64,000 nt of DNA from Pseudomonas chlororaphis (GTDB lineage Bacteria > Pseudomonadota > Gammaproteobacteria > Pseudomonadales > Pseudomonadaceae): NCBI GenBank assembly GCA_001023535.1, contig CP011020.1, positions 3,671,734 to 3,735,733 on the forward strand, written 5' to 3'. The notes under the pieces are model-generated. The model had not been told where the DNA came from and made no database searches. It worked only from the letters and a program-made list of their open reading frames with translations. The translations under genes and the position numbers were made by a program. This document shows positions 13,034 to 22,530 of this stretch, piece by piece. The stretch's first letter is position 1. Each line of letters starts with the position of its first letter.

Positions 13034-13156
13034 TGTGGCGAGGGGATTTATCCCCGCTGAGGCGCGAAGCGCCTCCACAAACTGTCTGTCACCGCGATGA
13101 ATCAAAAACGAAGGGGGTCGCTTCGCGACCCAGCGGGGATAAATCCCCTCGCCACA
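13034..13156. repeat. Inverted REP pair, GTGGCGAGGGGATTTATCCCC type
   Basis: TGTGGCGAGGGGATTTATCC at the left end (13034) and its inverted copy ending at 13156. Each arm is followed internally by a short GCGAAGCGCC- or GTCGCTTCGCGAC-like hairpin. It fills the gap between mupP and the YciK-like gene and may act as terminator or RNA stabiliser for the ubiG-mupP transcript. Confidence 0.88.
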
Positions 13157-13199
13157 ACAGCTCGTCACTACGCATCGTTATGTTTCGTGAGGTTTTTTT

Positions 13200-13940
13200 A
13201 TGTTTGATTATTCCGCCCGCCCCGACCTGCTCCAGGGCCGGGTCATCCTGGTGACCGGCGCCGGTCGCGGTATCGGGGCTGCCGCTGCCAAGGCCTACGC
13301 GGCCCATGGCGCCACCGTGCTGCTGCTGGGCAAGACCGAAGCCAACCTGACCCAGGTCTATGACGAAATCGAGGCAGCCGGCCATCCGCAGCCGGCGGTG
13401 ATCCCGTTCAACCTCGAGACCGCCCTGCCCCATCAATACGATGAACTGGCGGCCATGATCGAGACCGAGTTCGGTCACCTGGACGGCCTGCTGCACAATG
13501 CCTCGATCATCGGCCCGCGCACGCCGCTGGAGCAGTTGTCCGGGGAGAACTTCATGCGGGTGATGCACATCAACGTCAACGCCATGTTCATGCTCACCAG
13601 CACCTTGCTGCCGCTGCTCAAGCTGTCCAAGGATGCGTCCGTGGTGTTCACCTCCAGCAGCGTTGGCCGCAAGGGCCGGGCGTACTGGGGCGCCTATGGC
13701 GTGTCCAAGTTCGCCACCGAGGGACTGATGCAGACCCTGGCCGACGAAGTCGACAGCGTTGCCGCCGTGCGCGCCAACAGCATCAACCCGGGTGCGACCC
13801 GCACCAGCATGCGCGCCCAGGCCTACCCTGGGGAAAACCCGCTCGACAACCCGACGCCCGAGGCAATCATGCCGGTCTACCTCTACCTGATGGGGCCGGA
13901 CAGCACAGGTGTGAACGGCCAGGCCTTCAACGCCCAGTAA
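13200..13940 (+). CDS. YciK-family SDR oxidoreductase
   Basis: A 246-residue short-chain dehydrogenase. Cofactor motif TGAGRGIGAAAA at about residue 21, HNAS in LLHNASIIG (YciK-type variant of NNAG), and catalytic Ser plus Tyr-x3-Lys in SSSVGRKG...YGVSKFA. The natural substrate of YciK-like enzymes is not firmly known. ATG 13200 is preceded by a T-rich stretch with GTGAGG as weak ribosome site. A strong hairpin follows its stop. Confidence 0.9.
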   Translation: MFDYSARPDLLQGRVILVTGAGRGIGAAAAKAYAAHGATVLLLGKTEANLTQVYDEIEAAGHPQPAVIPFNLETALPHQYDELAAMIETEFGHLDGLLHNASIIGPRTPLEQLSGENFMRVMHINVNAMFMLTSTLLPLLKLSKDASVVFTSSSVGRKGRAYWGAYGVSKFATEGLMQTLADEVDSVAAVRANSINPGATRTSMRAQAYPGENPLDNPTPEAIMPVYLYLMGPDSTGVNGQAFNAQ

Positions 13941-13950
13941 CACCGGGCTC

Positions 13951-13978
13951 GCGTCGCGACGACTTCCCGTCGCGACGC
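13951..13978 (+). terminator. Hairpin after the YciK-like gene
   Basis: Perfect 11-bp stem (13951-13961 with 13968-13978), six-base loop, 11 bases after the stop codon. Only a short CTTT follows, so it is a weak intrinsic terminator or a stabilising hairpin. Confidence 0.55.
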
Positions 13979-14300
13979 GCCTTTGCACGGCACGCAGCCA
14001 GGCGAAACGCCAAACCCTCGTCACCTCAGTGCCCCCGGCAACTTGAAACGCACACACAAGACCTTGATTTCCCATCGGTTTTTATTGAAATGAACCGAAT
14101 GGCACGACTTTCGCTCTAAATATCCTCAAAACACGCCATGTTCGGCGGGTAACGGACGTTGAGACGAGACTTAGCCAGCCAGGGAAAGCCGACTAGACTC
14201 CTATCAGAGTCCTACGGGACTGATGGACCAGTACGACGCGCAGCCCAAAGCCGCCACACCCAGCCTGCCGGGACAGATTTAGCTTAGGGGCTAACGCCAT
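13979..14300 (+). promoter_or_regulatory. Long upstream region of the diguanylate cyclase gene with sigma-54-like promoter at 14100-14115
   Basis: Bases 14100-14115 read TGGCACGACTTTCGCT: GG at 14101-14102 and GC at 14113-14114 with exactly 10 bases between, one mismatch to the sigma-54 -12 element. Transcription from it would begin near 14126 and leave an untranslated leader of about 175 bases. Within the leader, ATG 14223 opens a 19-codon frame ending at 14282, preceded by GGGA, which could be a short upstream peptide. No sigma-70 pair of good spacing is visible. Enhancer sites were not identified. Confidence 0.45.
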
Positions 14301-15227
14301 ATGAAAACGCCCATGCAGATGAACGCGATTGATTTTGACAGTGCCAAGTTGCAGCGCCTGGGCCTCGGCCAGCCGTCGCCGCTCGCGGCGCGCTCTGTCA
14401 GCCTGTCGCAATTGCGCCAGCAACTGGGCCAGCAATTGCAGACCAGCCTGGAGCCGCAACGCATCCTGGGTTTGTTCTTCCGCGAGGTTCAGCGGCTCGT
14501 GCCTCTGGATGCATTGGCGTATCAACACAAGCCGAGCGATCTGCGCCTGGAGTTCGGCCAGCGTGGGCACCACACCGTCAGCTATAACCTCAGCCACGAA
14601 GGCGAACACTTGGGCGAACTGGTGTTTCGCCGCAACCAACGCTTCACCGACGCCGAACAGGCCGACCTGGAAGCGATGCTCTCCACGCTCTTGTATCCAC
14701 TGCGCAATGCCTTGCTCTACCGCGCGGCGACCCAGAGCGCCCTGCGCGACCCCCTGACCGGCACCGGCAACCGCATCGCGATGGACCAGACGCTGACCCG
14801 GGAAATCGACATGGCCAAGCGTCATTCGCAGCCCCTGTCGTTGCTGATGCTGGACATCGACCACTTCAAACATATCAACGACAACCACGGTCACAGCGTC
14901 GGCGATGACGTGCTCAAGGCCGTGGCCGAGTCGATCAAGAATCAACTGCGCAATGTGGACATGGTGTTTAGGTTCGGAGGCGAGGAGTTTCTGATCCTGC
15001 TGGCCAACACCAGCCGGGACGCCGCGGCCATGGTGGGTGAACGCCTGCGTCATGCCGCCCAGGTCCAGGATTACTTCGCCGGGGGCACCCGGATCGAACT
15101 CACCGTCAGCCTGGGCTGCGCCACCCTGCTGCCCGGCGAATCAGCCGAAAGCCTGTTGCGGCGAGCCGACAGCGCGCTGTATGTGGCCAAGCGCGAGGGG
15201 CGCAATCGGTTGGCGATGGCGGGTTGA
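14301..15227 (+). CDS. Diguanylate cyclase (GGEEF)
   Basis: A 308-residue soluble protein. Residues 1 to about 145 are a sensory region without transmembrane segments (a GAF-like fold is possible from sequence length and hydrophobic pattern, not proven). The C-terminal GGDEF domain starts near DPLTGTGNR and carries the active-site motif as GGEEF (FRFGGEEFLILL), with LDIDHFKHINDNHGH as the substrate/metal segment. An allosteric I-site RxxD (RNVD) stands five residues before GGEEF, so product inhibition is likely. Position and size match P. aeruginosa PA3177. Regulation may be through sigma-54 (see the upstream region). Confidence 0.93.
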   Translation: MKTPMQMNAIDFDSAKLQRLGLGQPSPLAARSVSLSQLRQQLGQQLQTSLEPQRILGLFFREVQRLVPLDALAYQHKPSDLRLEFGQRGHHTVSYNLSHEGEHLGELVFRRNQRFTDAEQADLEAMLSTLLYPLRNALLYRAATQSALRDPLTGTGNRIAMDQTLTREIDMAKRHSQPLSLLMLDIDHFKHINDNHGHSVGDDVLKAVAESIKNQLRNVDMVFRFGGEEFLILLANTSRDAAAMVGERLRHAAQVQDYFAGGTRIELTVSLGCATLLPGESAESLLRRADSALYVAKREGRNRLAMAG

Positions 15228-15256
15228 AGCCAACCAAGTGAATAACATCATCACCT

Positions 15257-15343
15257 GAGGGAGCGAGCCTGCTCGCGATGAGGGCCTGACAGTCGACCTC
15301 CCCGTCGACTCTGCAGGCTCTATCGCGAGCTGACTCACTCCCC
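15257..15343. repeat. Degenerate REP-like sequence
   Basis: GGGAGCGAGCCTGCTCGCGATGAG at the left, then a CAGTCGAC / GTCGACTCTG pair, then a decayed ATCGCGAGCTGACTCACTCCC. The layout is that of the other TGTGGGAGC-type pairs with several changes. It lies between the ends of two convergent genes. Confidence 0.6.
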
Positions 15344-15372
15344 GAGGGGTTCAGCTATGTCCGGGAAACGGC

Positions 15373-16176
15373 TCAGCTGCCGGCCAGCGCGAGGCGCTCA
15401 CGGTTGACTGGCGACTTGCCCACGGACTCCGAGTGTTCCAGTTGCATGCAACGCTCCAGGAACAGGTACATGTAGTCATAGCTCTTGCACACCGCCTGGC
15501 GCAGCTCCGTTTGCAGGGCCTTGCTCGGGTTCATGCCCGCCAGCGTAACGATGATCTCCAGGGCTTCCCAAGGATGGGCATCGTCGTACTGGGCGTGCAT
15601 CTTCAGCCACTTCATCGCCCGCTTGCGTTCCTCTTCGGCGAACGCCGCCGCGTAGACGCCGGTGGAGCACACCAAGGCCGACCACTCCCCAGTGGCGCCC
15701 TCGATGGCATAGTTGGTCGCGGCGATGGCCACGATCAGCGAGTCCGACGAACTGGTGTGCCAGCACCAGTGACTCAGCGCATGGAGCTCCGGAGGCACTT
15801 GCTGGGCTTGCAAGTCTTCCAGGGTGACGCCATGGGCGGCACTCCAGTTGACCCAGTAGTCGGCATGGTTGAGTTCGACACGGATATTACGCATCAGCCA
15901 ACGACGCGCCATGTCCTCGCCGGGATGGCGGGCAAAGCGGGTCTTGGTGAGGTTCTGTGCCATGTATAAGGCGAACTGTTCAACGACCGGCCAACCACCA
16001 ATGAGGTAGTGGCGCATGGTCTTGGCGCTGAGCTTGTTGTCGCGCATGCGTTGATACAGCTCGTGTTCGACAACCCGGCGCTTGCTCTCGCTGCAATCGA
16101 TAATGAGCTGTTGTGCCCATTTCGGATAGCTTTGGGCCTCCATGAGCGGGCCTGTTCGGTTGAATGTGTCGATCAC
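15373..16176 (-). CDS. TenA/PqqC-like iron-dependent oxygenase-family protein
   Basis: The 267-residue protein has the all-helical TenA/PqqC (heme-oxygenase-like) pattern: WxxxMxxN-type helices with MRHYLIGGWPVVEQFALYM, VELNHADYWVNW, NYAIEGATGEWS and a late AHPWEALEII. Glu/His/Asp residues at spacings typical of diiron members are present (VELNHADYW, EGATGEW, DDAHPWE). It has been annotated in pseudomonads as a TenA family regulator, but it is more likely an enzyme of unknown substrate; it lacks the thiaminase active-site context of a thi operon. I start at GTG 16174-16176, which has AAAAGGAG seven bases before; an upstream start at 16215 is less likely. Confidence 0.8.
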   Translation of the reverse strand: MIDTFNRTGPLMEAQSYPKWAQQLIIDCSESKRRVVEHELYQRMRDNKLSAKTMRHYLIGGWPVVEQFALYMAQNLTKTRFARHPGEDMARRWLMRNIRVELNHADYWVNWSAAHGVTLEDLQAQQVPPELHALSHWCWHTSSSDSLIVAIAATNYAIEGATGEWSALVCSTGVYAAAFAEEERKRAMKWLKMHAQYDDAHPWEALEIIVTLAGMNPSKALQTELRQAVCKSYDYMYLFLERCMQLEHSESVGKSPVNRERLALAGS

Positions 16177-16220
16177 TGTCTGGCTCCTTTTGATTGTGAT
16201 TTTCCGGATCAACAAGAGGT

Positions 16221-18680
16221 TCAGCGGAACGTGCCGGGGGCCTTGAATAACAACGGCTGGGGCCGGGCCGGCCTACATTGCAACGTGTCACAGGTAAACA
16301 ATTGCGGGCGTTCAATCACATACCCTTGAGCGTAATCCACCCCGATTTCCAGCAATGCCTGCTCGATCTGGGTGGTTTCAACAAACTCGGCAATCGTGCG
16401 CTTACCCATGACGTGGCCGATATGATTGATCACTTCGACCATTGCACGGTTAATCGGGTCGTCCAGCATATCCTTTACGAAACTCCCGTCGATCTTCAGG
16501 AAGTCTACAGGTAAATGTTTCAGGTAAGCGAATGAAGACATTCCGGCGCAAAAGTCATCCAGCGAGAAGTAACAACCCAAGCTCTTGAGTTCATTGATAA
16601 AGCGGATCGCACTGCCCAAATTCGAAATAGCGCTGGTCTCGGTAATTTCAAAACAAATCATTTCCGGGGGGATCGAGTAGGCCGCGAATTGTTTACGCAA
16701 GAAGTCGAGGAACGCCTGATCTCCGATAGTCGTACCTGACAGATTAATCGCACACATGGCCATCGGTGCCTGCCGTGATTCATTCAGGCACTGGCGAATG
16801 ACCTTGAACACGTTCTCCACCACCCAGCGGTCCAGGGAGGTCATCAGGCCATAGCGCTCCGCCGCGGGAATGAAGCTGTCGGGCAGGATCATCCGCCCGG
16901 CCTCGTCGTGCAGCCGCAACAGGATTTCGATGTGCCCGCCGCCATGGTCGCCAGGCCCCAACGCGGCGATTTCCTGGGCGTAGAGGCAGAAGCGGTTTTC
17001 CTCCAGGGCCATGTGCAGGCGCTGGACCCAGGCCATCTCGCCAAAGCGCAGGGACAGCTCCGAGTCGTCGGCATGGTAGACCTGGACCCGGTTGCGGCCC
17101 TTCTCCTTGGCCATGTAGCAGGCCATGTCGGCGGCCCGCAAGGAGGCCTCCAGGGTCGTCGGGGTCTGGGCGATGTGCACCAGGCCGATGCTCACCGTGG
17201 TCACGAACGGCCGGCCCTTCCAGACGAAATGCAGGTTCTGCACGGTCTGGCGCAGCCCCTCGGCGATCTTTTCCGCGGCCTCCGGCGAACAGTTTTCCAG
17301 CAGGATGCCGAACTCGTCCCCGCCCAACCGGGCCAGGGTGTCATTTTCCCGCAGCCCCGATTGCAGCAAGGCGCAGATATGGCGCAACAACTCGTCGCCC
17401 GCGGCGTGGCCGCAGGTGTCGTTGACCAGCTTGAACTGGTCCAGGTCGAGGAACATCAAGGCATGGCGACCGACCTGGCGCGTGAGGTTGTGCAGGGCCT
17501 GTTCGAGCCGGTATTCAAACTCCCGGCGGTTGGCCAGCCCGGTCAATGCATCATGGGTGGCTTGCCAGGACAGGTTGGCGATGTACTGGCGCTCCTGGGT
17601 CATGTCGTGCAGCACCAGCACGGCGCCGCTGACGTTGCCCGCATGGCGGATCGGCGCGCCCACCAGCGTGACCGACACGGTGCTGCCGTCCAGGCGCTGG
17701 ATCAGCTTGGAGTGTTCGCTGGCACCGCTGAGCCGGCCGCTGAGGATGTGCTCGATCAGGGTCAGCCCTTCCGCCTGGGCGTTGTCATCGAGCAAATTGA
17801 ACAGCGCCGCCAGGGGCAGACCCATGGCATGTTCGGCTTTCCAGTGGGTCATCGCCTCGGCGGCGGGGTTCATGTAGGCAATGGCTCCCTCGACGTCGGT
17901 GGTGATCACGCCGTCGCCGATCGATTGCAAGGTGATCTGGGCGCGTTCCTTCTCCAGTTGCAACGCATTGGCAAAGACCTGCCGCTGGGCCAGCAATTTG
18001 TGGGTACGCAGCAATGCCAGGACGATCAACCCCAGCGCCGTGGCGAAGTTGGTCACCAGCAACAGCCGCAGGATGAAGCGCGAGCCCTCGCCCAGCGCAT
18101 CGCTGAATGCCTTGGCCGCCGGGGTGACGGAATCGTTGATGGCAAAGATCCGCGCCTTCCAGCCGCGGACATCGACCTCCGTCGCCTGGCCCGCGCTGAT
18201 GCTGGCGTGCATCTGCTGGGCGACGTTATCCAGCTCGATCAGGTAGCCGTCCCCCACCGTCCACAGGTCGATGGCCTCTTCCAGGTAGCTGAAGTGACGA
18301 AAATTCAGATACAGCCAGATCAGGCTCGCCACGTCGTCCGGGTGATTGCCGCCCTTGAGGATGGCGGTCCTGGCCGCTTCCAGGTCCGGCGGCTGGCGGT
18401 CCAGCGCCACCCGCAGCTCATGCCCGCCCTCGGGAACGGCGATGGCTTGCTGGTACTTGAGGAAAATGGCTTCGTCGCGGCTGTCGGCATAGAGGTTGAG
18501 GTAATAGATGGCGTCTTTCTGCCCCTTGGACCAGAGGCTCTCCCCCGCCACGTAACCGCGAACCGCCGACAATACGTAGAGACTCACGCCACCGAGCAAT
18601 GCCTGAAATAGCACAACGGCAATAAAGGGCCAGACGATGCCCAACAATCGAGGCGTTCCGAGAGTCCGTTTTTGCTTCAT
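16221..18680 (-). CDS. rbdA: RbdA-like PAS-GGDEF-EAL cyclic-di-GMP phosphodiesterase
   Basis: An 819-residue membrane protein starting MKQKRTLGTPRLLGIVW. Two membrane spans (about residues 11-33 and 205-225) bracket a periplasmic domain; then a PAS domain (about 255-375), a GGDEF domain with intact GGDEF and I-site RxxD (REND) five residues before it, and an EAL domain. The EAL signature is EILLR rather than EALLR, but ETTETSAI-like EITETSAI, LDDFCAGMSS, DFLKIDGSFV and YAQGYVIERP are present, so phosphodiesterase activity is plausible. Length and the order with the next six genes match PA0861-PA0854 of P. aeruginosa, where RbdA promotes biofilm dispersal. The start at 18680 avoids an upstream extension lacking homology. 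Confidence 0.87.
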   Translation of the reverse strand: MKQKRTLGTPRLLGIVWPFIAVVLFQALLGGVSLYVLSAVRGYVAGESLWSKGQKDAIYYLNLYADSRDEAIFLKYQQAIAVPEGGHELRVALDRQPPDLEAARTAILKGGNHPDDVASLIWLYLNFRHFSYLEEAIDLWTVGDGYLIELDNVAQQMHASISAGQATEVDVRGWKARIFAINDSVTPAAKAFSDALGEGSRFILRLLLVTNFATALGLIVLALLRTHKLLAQRQVFANALQLEKERAQITLQSIGDGVITTDVEGAIAYMNPAAEAMTHWKAEHAMGLPLAALFNLLDDNAQAEGLTLIEHILSGRLSGASEHSKLIQRLDGSTVSVTLVGAPIRHAGNVSGAVLVLHDMTQERQYIANLSWQATHDALTGLANRREFEYRLEQALHNLTRQVGRHALMFLDLDQFKLVNDTCGHAAGDELLRHICALLQSGLRENDTLARLGGDEFGILLENCSPEAAEKIAEGLRQTVQNLHFVWKGRPFVTTVSIGLVHIAQTPTTLEASLRAADMACYMAKEKGRNRVQVYHADDSELSLRFGEMAWVQRLHMALEENRFCLYAQEIAALGPGDHGGGHIEILLRLHDEAGRMILPDSFIPAAERYGLMTSLDRWVVENVFKVIRQCLNESRQAPMAMCAINLSGTTIGDQAFLDFLRKQFAAYSIPPEMICFEITETSAISNLGSAIRFINELKSLGCYFSLDDFCAGMSSFAYLKHLPVDFLKIDGSFVKDMLDDPINRAMVEVINHIGHVMGKRTIAEFVETTQIEQALLEIGVDYAQGYVIERPQLFTCDTLQCRPARPQPLLFKAPGTFR

Positions 18681-18870
18681 GAGGTCCCTTGCACAGGCGT
18701 TGCCGATAAGCACCCGCGAGAAATCCGCTGCTAATTCCAGAGCCTAGGCTAGTTTTCGATCCTTGGAACGCCGGTAGGAAGAATCGAGGGGCTTTAGCTG
18801 GAAATTCAGTGAAGTCGGGGGTGTTTGGCTGATTTTTTTTCGATACTAAGCACAGAAAAGTGCCGGAAAC

Positions 18871-20697
18871 TCAAGGCTGCTGTATCTGTTGCAAGTGACC
18901 GTAGAGTCGAGCGTACAAGCCACCTTCGGCAATCAGCTGCAAATGGTCGCCGTCCTCGGCGATCTGCCCACCATCGAACACCAGCACGCGGTCGGCCTGT
19001 TTCACCGCGGAGAGCCGATGGGCGATGATCAGCGTGGTGCGCCCGCGCAGGAAACGCGCCAGGGCCTGGTGGAGGTTGTACTCGGTGGCAGCGTCCAGCG
19101 CGGACGTGGCTTCATCGAGGATCACCACCCGCGGATCCGCCAATACCATGCGGGCGATCGCCAGCCGTTGCCGCTGACCACCGGACAGCCGAACCCCGGA
19201 ACGCCCGACGATACTGTCCAACCCCTGGGGCAGCGCGCGCACGGTGGCATCGAGCTGGGCGATCTCCAGGGCTCGCCAACAGGCCTCGTCGGTGCACTCG
19301 CGGCCCATGGTGAGGTTGGCGCGCACCGTGTCGTTGAACAGCGCCGGATGCTGCAACACCACCGCGACATTCTCCCGGATGGTCTCCAGGCCAATCTCGT
19401 GTTGCGTCGCCCCGCCGAAACGGATGCTGCCCGCCTGCGGCGTGTACAAGCCCAGCAGCAGTTGCACCAGGGTGCTCTTGCCGCCGCCACTGGCACCGAC
19501 GATGGCGACTTTCTCCCCGGGCAGGATGGACAGGCTCAACTGGTTGAGCACCAGTTCCTCGCCATAGCCGAAATCCAGCCCCTGAATGTCGATGCCCACC
19601 GTGTCACGGCCCTTGAACGGGTCGCTGCCGCCGGGGTACTGCGGCTCGTCGGCACGGGCCAACAGCTCATTGATCCGCGACAGCGCACCGCCCGCCGCAT
19701 AAAAGGCGTACTGCAGATTGAGCAACTGCTCCACCGGGCCGATCATGAACCACAGGTAGCTGAACACCGCCAGCATCTGCCCGATCGACAAGTCCGAAAA
19801 CAGCACGGTGAGCATGGCCGCGGCGCGAAAGATATCGATGCCGAACTGGAACAGCAGGCCGGTGGCGCGGCTGGACGCGTCGGTTTTCCACTGCGAACTC
19901 ACGGCGTAATCGCGAACTTCCCTTGCCCGCATGCCCAGGCGCCCGAGGAAAAAGCCCTGGCGATTGCCGGCGCGCACTTCCTGGATGGCGTCCAGGGTTT
20001 CCGTCAGGGCCTGGGTGAAGCGCGAGGTGCTGTCGTTTTCCAGCTTCTTGAGGTGCTTGACCCTTTTCCCCAATTGCACCGTGGCGTAGATCACCAATGG
20101 GTTGAACAACAGGATCAGCAGCGCCAGTTTCCAGTGCATCCACACCAGGATCCCGGCGGTGCCCACCAGGGTCAGCATCGCCACCAGGAAACGGCTGAGG
20201 GTTTCACCGACGAACTTGTCGACGGTGTCCAGGTCGGTGACCAGGTGCGCCGCCACGGTGCCGCTGCCCAGGCTTTCGTACTCGCCGAGGGAAATGCGCT
20301 TGAGCCGTTCGATCAGGCGGATGCGAATGCGGTAGACGATGTCCTTGGCCAACCGGGCGAACAGCCGCGCCTGCAACACGTTGAAGAGCAATGCACCGCA
20401 ACGCAGCACCAGGGTCGCCAGCAGCATCAGCCCGATATAGCCGGCCGCCTGCTGCCACCCCGCGGGCAACACCTGGTTCATCACGTTCAAGGCCGCATCG
20501 CCGCGCCCCAACAACACTTCGTCCACCAACAGCGGCAGGAGCAATGGAATCGGCACGCTGCACAGCGTCGCCAGCACGGCCACGCCGTTGGCGATCCACA
20601 GGGCTTTCTTGTGCTTGAGGGCCAGGCGACGGATTTCGGCCCAGCTCAACCGATCGATGCGTTGCGGGGTTGGCGAGTGCTCCGGCCGGTCAGGCAC
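18871..20697 (-). CDS. ABC exporter, fused permease and ATPase (MsbA-like)
   Basis: A 608-residue half-transporter: six transmembrane spans in about residues 35-330, then an ATPase domain with Walker A GASGGGKSTLVQ, Q-loop VVLQHPALFNDT, signature LSGGQRQRLAIAR, Walker B VVILDEATSALD and switch His in IIAHRLSAV. It should work as a homodimer moving lipids or drugs outward; the substrate cannot be told from sequence. Its start overlaps the end of the DsbA-like gene by 8 bases, so the two are coupled. The same gene lies next to rbdA in P. aeruginosa (PA0860). Confidence 0.92.
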   Translation of the reverse strand: MPDRPEHSPTPQRIDRLSWAEIRRLALKHKKALWIANGVAVLATLCSVPIPLLLPLLVDEVLLGRGDAALNVMNQVLPAGWQQAAGYIGLMLLATLVLRCGALLFNVLQARLFARLAKDIVYRIRIRLIERLKRISLGEYESLGSGTVAAHLVTDLDTVDKFVGETLSRFLVAMLTLVGTAGILVWMHWKLALLILLFNPLVIYATVQLGKRVKHLKKLENDSTSRFTQALTETLDAIQEVRAGNRQGFFLGRLGMRAREVRDYAVSSQWKTDASSRATGLLFQFGIDIFRAAAMLTVLFSDLSIGQMLAVFSYLWFMIGPVEQLLNLQYAFYAAGGALSRINELLARADEPQYPGGSDPFKGRDTVGIDIQGLDFGYGEELVLNQLSLSILPGEKVAIVGASGGGKSTLVQLLLGLYTPQAGSIRFGGATQHEIGLETIRENVAVVLQHPALFNDTVRANLTMGRECTDEACWRALEIAQLDATVRALPQGLDSIVGRSGVRLSGGQRQRLAIARMVLADPRVVILDEATSALDAATEYNLHQALARFLRGRTTLIIAHRLSAVKQADRVLVFDGGQIAEDGDHLQLIAEGGLYARLYGHLQQIQQP

Positions 20698-21325
20698 AGG
20701 CGGCGCGCTCCAGCCAACGGCCCAGCAAGGGCGACAAGGATTCCAGGGGCTGGTAGCCGTTGGTCAACAACGCCAACTGACCGTCACGCTCGGCCAGCAG
20801 CGTGGGAAACCCGGCAATCCCCAGGTCCTGCACCCAGGTGAAATCGGCGGCGGTGGCCGCGTGCTGGTCGGCGCGATCGAAGGCGGCGGCGAACTCGATG
20901 CGCGGCAGCCCGGCCTGTTCGGCCAATTCCACCAGGACGCTGGCGTGGGTGACGTCGCGCCCCTGCACGTAAAACGCCTGCTGGATCAGCTTCAGCAGCT
21001 TGAAGGCCAGGTCCGGCGCCAGGGTGCGGGCGGTGACCACGGCGCGGCAGGCCGGCTCGGTGTCGTAGACAAACCCGTCCGGCAGCGCGCCTTCAAGCGT
21101 GAACGGCTGGCCGGTGGCCTGGGTGACCGCCTGCCAGTGTTCGAGAATGTAGCGTCGGGTCGTCGGCTCCAGCGCCGACCCGCTGCCGGTGCGCAAGCCG
21201 CCCACCACCAGGTGCAACTCCACCCCCGCCGCCTGCGCCTGCTCCACCAGCGCCTCGGCCACCGGTGCAAAACCCCAGCACCAGGAACACATCGGGTCCA
21301 TTACATAGAGCAGGCGTGGCGCCAT
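20690..21325 (-). CDS. DsbA-family thioredoxin-fold oxidoreductase (FrnE-like)
   Basis: A 211-residue protein with CSWC in MDPMCSWCWGFAPV near the N-terminus, the redox pair of the DsbA/FrnE type, and a helical insertion typical of the family. No signal peptide is visible, so it is probably cytoplasmic and not a classical periplasmic DsbA. Late motif VLVELAEQAGLP and GIAGFPTLL (the cis-Pro loop) fit. It stands three bases before trhO's stop and overlaps the ABC gene. Confidence 0.88.
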   Translation of the reverse strand: MAPRLLYVMDPMCSWCWGFAPVAEALVEQAQAAGVELHLVVGGLRTGSGSALEPTTRRYILEHWQAVTQATGQPFTLEGALPDGFVYDTEPACRAVVTARTLAPDLAFKLLKLIQQAFYVQGRDVTHASVLVELAEQAGLPRIEFAAAFDRADQHAATAADFTWVQDLGIAGFPTLLAERDGQLALLTNGYQPLESLSPLLGRWLERAACA

Positions 21326-21328
21326 GGT

Positions 21329-22270
21329 TCAAGCCTCGGAAGATGACTGCTTGTAGTTGTAGCCGATCGGGTGCGGCAGGTTGCGAGCCTTGGCCAGTTC
21401 GATCTGCTTTTGCCGGTCGATGGCGCTGCGGCGGGTTTTCTCGCTCAGCGTGTCCCAGCAATGCGGGCAGCTGATACCCGGCACATAGTGCTCCGAAGCA
21501 CGGTCTTCGACGCTGACCGGCGTACGACAGGCATGACATTGATCGTAGTCGCCTTCGCTGAGGTCGTGGCGAACGGTGACGCGGTTATCGAACACGAAAC
21601 AGTCGCCACGCCACTTGGATTGTTCCTGGGGCACTTCCTCAAGGTACTTGAGGATGCCGCCCTTGAGGTGGTAGACCTCCTCGAAACCCTCGCCGAGCAT
21701 GTAACTGGAGGCTTTCTCGCAGCGGATGCCGCCGGTGCAGAACATGGCGACTTTCTTGTGGCGGGCCGGATCGAAATGGGCCTTGATGTACTCGGGGAAC
21801 TCGCGAAAGCTGGTGGTCTTGGGGTCGATGGCCCCTTCGAAGGTGCCGATGGACACTTCGTAGTCGTTACGGGTGTCGATCAGCAGCACCTGCGGATCGC
21901 TGATCAGCGCATTCCAATCCTGCGGCTCGACGTAGGTGCCGACCTGTTTGTTCGGGTCCACGCCTTCGACGCCGAGGGTGACGATTTCTTTCTTCAGCTT
22001 GACCTTGGTGCGATAGAACGGCTGCTCGTCGCAGTACGACTCTTTATGGTCGATGTCGATCATGCGTGGATCGTTCTTGAGCCAGGCCAGCAACCCGTCG
22101 ATGCCCTCGCGGGTGCCGGAGACCGTGCCGTTGATGCCTTCCTCGGCGATCAGCAGGGTGCCTTTGATGCCGTTATCGAGCATGGCCTTGAGCAGGGGCT
22201 CGCGCAGTTCGACGTAGTCTTCAAGGGTGACGAACTTATACAGTGCCGCCACGACAATGGGTTGTGTCAT
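21329..22270 (-). CDS. trhO: tRNA uridine 34 hydroxylase TrhO (rhodanese-like YceA)
   Basis: A 313-residue protein with an N-terminal YceA domain, a central rhodanese domain with active-site cysteine in [16 protein letters not shown], and a C-terminal Cys-rich segment ([13 protein letters not shown]). TrhO hydroxylates U34 of certain tRNAs in an oxygen-dependent way, the first step to cmo5U. The Cys-rich tail pairs (CxxC, CPHC) suggest a zinc site; this is inference. Followed three bases on by the DsbA-like gene. Confidence 0.93.
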   Translation of the reverse strand: MTQPIVVAALYKFVTLEDYVELREPLLKAMLDNGIKGTLLIAEEGINGTVSGTREGIDGLLAWLKNDPRMIDIDHKESYCDEQPFYRTKVKLKKEIVTLGVEGVDPNKQVGTYVEPQDWNALISDPQVLLIDTRNDYEVSIGTFEGAIDPKTTSFREFPEYIKAHFDPARHKKVAMFCTGGIRCEKASSYMLGEGFEEVYHLKGGILKYLEEVPQEQSKWRGDCFVFDNRVTVRHDLSEGDYDQCHACRTPVSVEDRASEHYVPGISCPHCWDTLSEKTRRSAIDRQKQIELAKARNLPHPIGYNYKQSSSEA

Positions 22271-22386
22271 GGGTGTTTCTCCAGGTGGCTACCCTCGCAA
22301 AGGGTGAACCGGATGCGAAAAAAAACGCGCCCTTGCAGGCGCGTTGCGGATTCTAGCAAATACACGGTGGCTTTAGGAGCACACCG

Positions 22387-22485
22387 GTGGCGAGGGAGCT
22401 TGCTTCCGCTCGGCGGCGAAGCCGTCGCCTGCGTTATTCAGGGGGGACCGCTTCGCGGTCCAACGGGAGCAAGCCCCCTCGCCAC
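22387..22485. repeat. Inverted REP pair, GTGGCGAGGGAGCTTGC type
   Basis: GTGGCGAGGGAGCTTGCTTCC at 22387 and its inverted copy GGGAGCAAGCCCCCTCGCCAC ending at 22485, with GGCGAAGCCGTCGCC and GACCGCTTCGCGGTC inner hairpins. It sits in the gap between bolA and trhO. Confidence 0.88.
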
Positions 22486-22530
22486 GGAAAGCGCCTTCAC
22501 TACGGCAAGCTCCCCGCCACAGTGCCTGAA

